From CAYNNQ01 sp964398785 (GTDB taxonomy: Bacteria > Desulfobacterota > Desulfovibrionia > Desulfovibrionales > Desulfonatronovibrionaceae): DNA of 64,000 bases. Position numbers and translations under genes: made by a program. This document shows positions 62,828 through 64,000 of the stretch, piece by piece (positions within the stretch are counted from its first letter, which is position 1; each line of letters begins with the position of its first letter). The stretch spans positions 62,001 to 126,000 of the forward strand of contig CAYNNQ010000001.1 in assembly GCA_964398785.1 (NCBI GenBank), given 5' to 3'. Below the pieces are notes generated by a model. That model was not told the DNA's origin. It ran no database searches and saw only the letters and a list, made by a program, of their open reading frames with translations.

Positions 62828-63679
62828 TTAAGACTTCTCTATACGCTTTTCAAAGGACTGGACCGTATTCAAAAGCAATTGGGCAATAGTCATCGGCCCT
62901 ACCCCCCCAGGCACGGGGGTAATGGCCTGGACCACATCCTTTAGGGCCTGAAAATCGCAATCTCCGACAAGGCCCTGCTCAGTGCGATTCATTCCCACAT
63001 CCACCACTACAGCGCCCGGCTTTATCATATCCGCCCTTACAAACCGGGGGTTACCTATTGCAGCAAATACCATGTCCGCGGCCCTGAGTTCCGTTTGAAT
63101 ATCAGTGGTACGCGAATGGCAAATGGTTACAGTGGCATTGTTCTGTAACAAAAGCAAAGACAGGGGTTTTCCCACTATATTGCTTCTGCCCAGCACTACC
63201 GCTTTTTTCCCGGACATGGAAATGTCATAGCGGTGCAAAAGCTCCATGATACCAGCCGGTGTACAGGATCTGAAACCGGGTAAGCCAAGCATCAGGCTGC
63301 CCACACTCCAAGGATGGAAGCCGTCCACGTCCTTTTCCGGTAAAATAAGCTCCAGACACCGCTTGGAGTCCAGTCCGGAAGGCAAAGGCAGTTGCAGGAG
63401 TATGCCGTCTATGTCCGGATCGGCATTCAGCTCCATTATCTTCTTTTCCAGCTCTGCCTGGGTAATATCCGCAGCAAGGCGGAAACTTCGGGACTCAATT
63501 CCCACCTCCGCACAGGCCTTTTCCTTGTTGCGGACATAAATCTGCGAACCGGGATCCTCTCCCACAAGAATGACCGCCAAACCGGGTGTCCGGCCGGATT
63601 CTTGTCCAAGCTGCGCCACCCTGGTTCCCAATTCGCCTCGAATATCGGCTGCCGTCTGCTTCCCGTCCAATAATATCAT
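62828..63679 (-). CDS. folD: Methylenetetrahydrofolate dehydrogenase/cyclohydrolase
   Basis: A 283-residue bifunctional C1-folate enzyme. GILLQLPLPSGLDSKR, EKDVDGFHP, GRSNIVGKPLSLLLLQN and PVPGGVGPMTIAQLLLNT are the family signatures. It lies 92 bp after enolase on the same strand. In SRB it also serves in CO2/acetyl-CoA C1 metabolism. Confidence 0.97.
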   Translation of the reverse strand: MILLDGKQTAADIRGELGTRVAQLGQESGRTPGLAVILVGEDPGSQIYVRNKEKACAEVGIESRSFRLAADITQAELEKKIMELNADPDIDGILLQLPLPSGLDSKRCLELILPEKDVDGFHPWSVGSLMLGLPGFRSCTPAGIMELLHRYDISMSGKKAVVLGRSNIVGKPLSLLLLQNNATVTICHSRTTDIQTELRAADMVFAAIGNPRFVRADMIKPGAVVVDVGMNRTEQGLVGDCDFQALKDVVQAITPVPGGVGPMTIAQLLLNTVQSFEKRIEKS

Positions 63680-63771
63680 ATCTTTTTGTCTACCTCGTGG
63701 ATGCGCTTTTTATCTTAAAAAATGCGAAACCCGGGAAATTTTCCCTACCAAAGCCCCTCTCCGGGCAAAGA

Positions 63772-64000
63772 CTATTCAAACCATTCCGCGGCCAAAGCCG
63801 GGCCGAAATATTCGGCCTGGTCCCCCAGCTCCTCTTCTATACGCAAAAGCTGGTTGTATTTGGCTAGACGGTCACTGCGGCACAGGGAGCCGGTCTTTAT
63901 CTGTCCGGAATTAACAGCCACGGCCAGATCGGATATAATATGGTCCTCGGTTTCCCCGGAACGATGGGAAATAATGGTCGAATAGGCGGATTCCTTGGCC
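63772..64000 (-). CDS. eno: Enolase, C-terminal part (truncated by window edge)
   Basis: The last 75 residues of enolase: ISHRSGETEDHIISDLAVA, GQIKTGSLCRSDRLAKYNQL and RIEEEL match the C-terminal signature. Stop codon TAG at 63772-63774. A Cys replaces the common Ser in GSLSRSDR. The catalytic N-terminus is outside the window. It is upstream of folD. Confidence 0.95.
   Translation of the reverse strand, partial: AKESAYSTIISHRSGETEDHIISDLAVAVNSGQIKTGSLCRSDRLAKYNQLLRIEEELGDQAEYFGPALAAEWFE

Noticed and set aside
1..64000. CRISPR arrays, complete insertion sequences, prophage, rRNA genes, riboswitches
   Set aside because: No regularly spaced direct repeats, transposase or phage genes, rRNA sequence or recognisable riboswitch consensus were seen.

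Overview
The window is a chromosomal segment of a sulfate-reducing Deltaproteobacterium (Desulfobacterota), most probably of the order Desulfovibrionales. The main evidence is an almost complete set of genes for reducing sulfate to sulfite, lying together on the minus strand: sat, a small uncharacterised gene, aprBA and qmoABC. Mixed base composition, intergenic repeats and an orphan PTS IID component fit this, but I cannot name a genus from the sequence alone.

Layout. 1-1056: start of a MogA/MoaB-type molybdopterin gene and a DUF1614 membrane protein. 1240-10863: the dissimilatory sulfate-reduction locus, with readable promoters, terminators and an operator-like palindrome upstream of sat. 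11128-16068: inositol monophosphatase (suhB), tRNA-Pro, a small phosphodiesterase and the mlaEFD lipid-transport operon. 16146-23411: CHASE2 cyclase, a TonB-like protein, an HD hydrolase, argJ and secA. 23704-30369: an orphan YcaO protein converging on a GlcD-like FAD oxidase, then smpB, ptsI, ptsH and an EIID gene. 30640-37257: a translation/SRP block (rsmI, yraN, rnhB, rplS, trmD fused to a second SPOUT domain, rimM, khpA, rpsP, ffh). 37417-39997: an aminotransferase and a sigma-54 activator with a degenerate receiver. 40218-49108: larB, then a surface-polysaccharide cluster (two GT4 transferases, a NodB-type deacetylase, MsbA, an O-antigen ligase-like protein and two sulfotransferases), whose later part is clearly AT-rich. 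49242-57791: Snf2 helicase, GT9 heptosyltransferase, ClC protein, ribF, tRNA-Leu and a WaaG-like transferase. 57850-64000: a FleQ-like activator without receiver, a large exported TPR protein, a MEMO-family protein, folD and the C-terminal part of enolase.

How it works together. Sat activates sulfate to APS, AprAB reduces APS to sulfite, and QmoABC links AprAB to the menaquinone pool. The envelope theme is strong: Mla lipid transport, LPS core and O-antigen assembly, sulfotransferases that would need PAPS, and an exported protein with an extraordinary run of N-X-S/T sequons.

Most unusual observations: (i) 14 of the 17 Asn residues in a roughly 150-residue disordered linker of the exported TPR protein (58951-61818) sit in N-X-S/T sequons with varied codons, which suggests a dense N-glycosylation region; (ii) two sulfotransferases in the O-antigen/LPS cluster of a sulfate reducer; (iii) a five-copy intergenic hairpin repeat of about 90-155 bp, and a second, two-copy repeat with inverted ends; (iv) an MlaD with a C-terminal beta-barrel-like domain.
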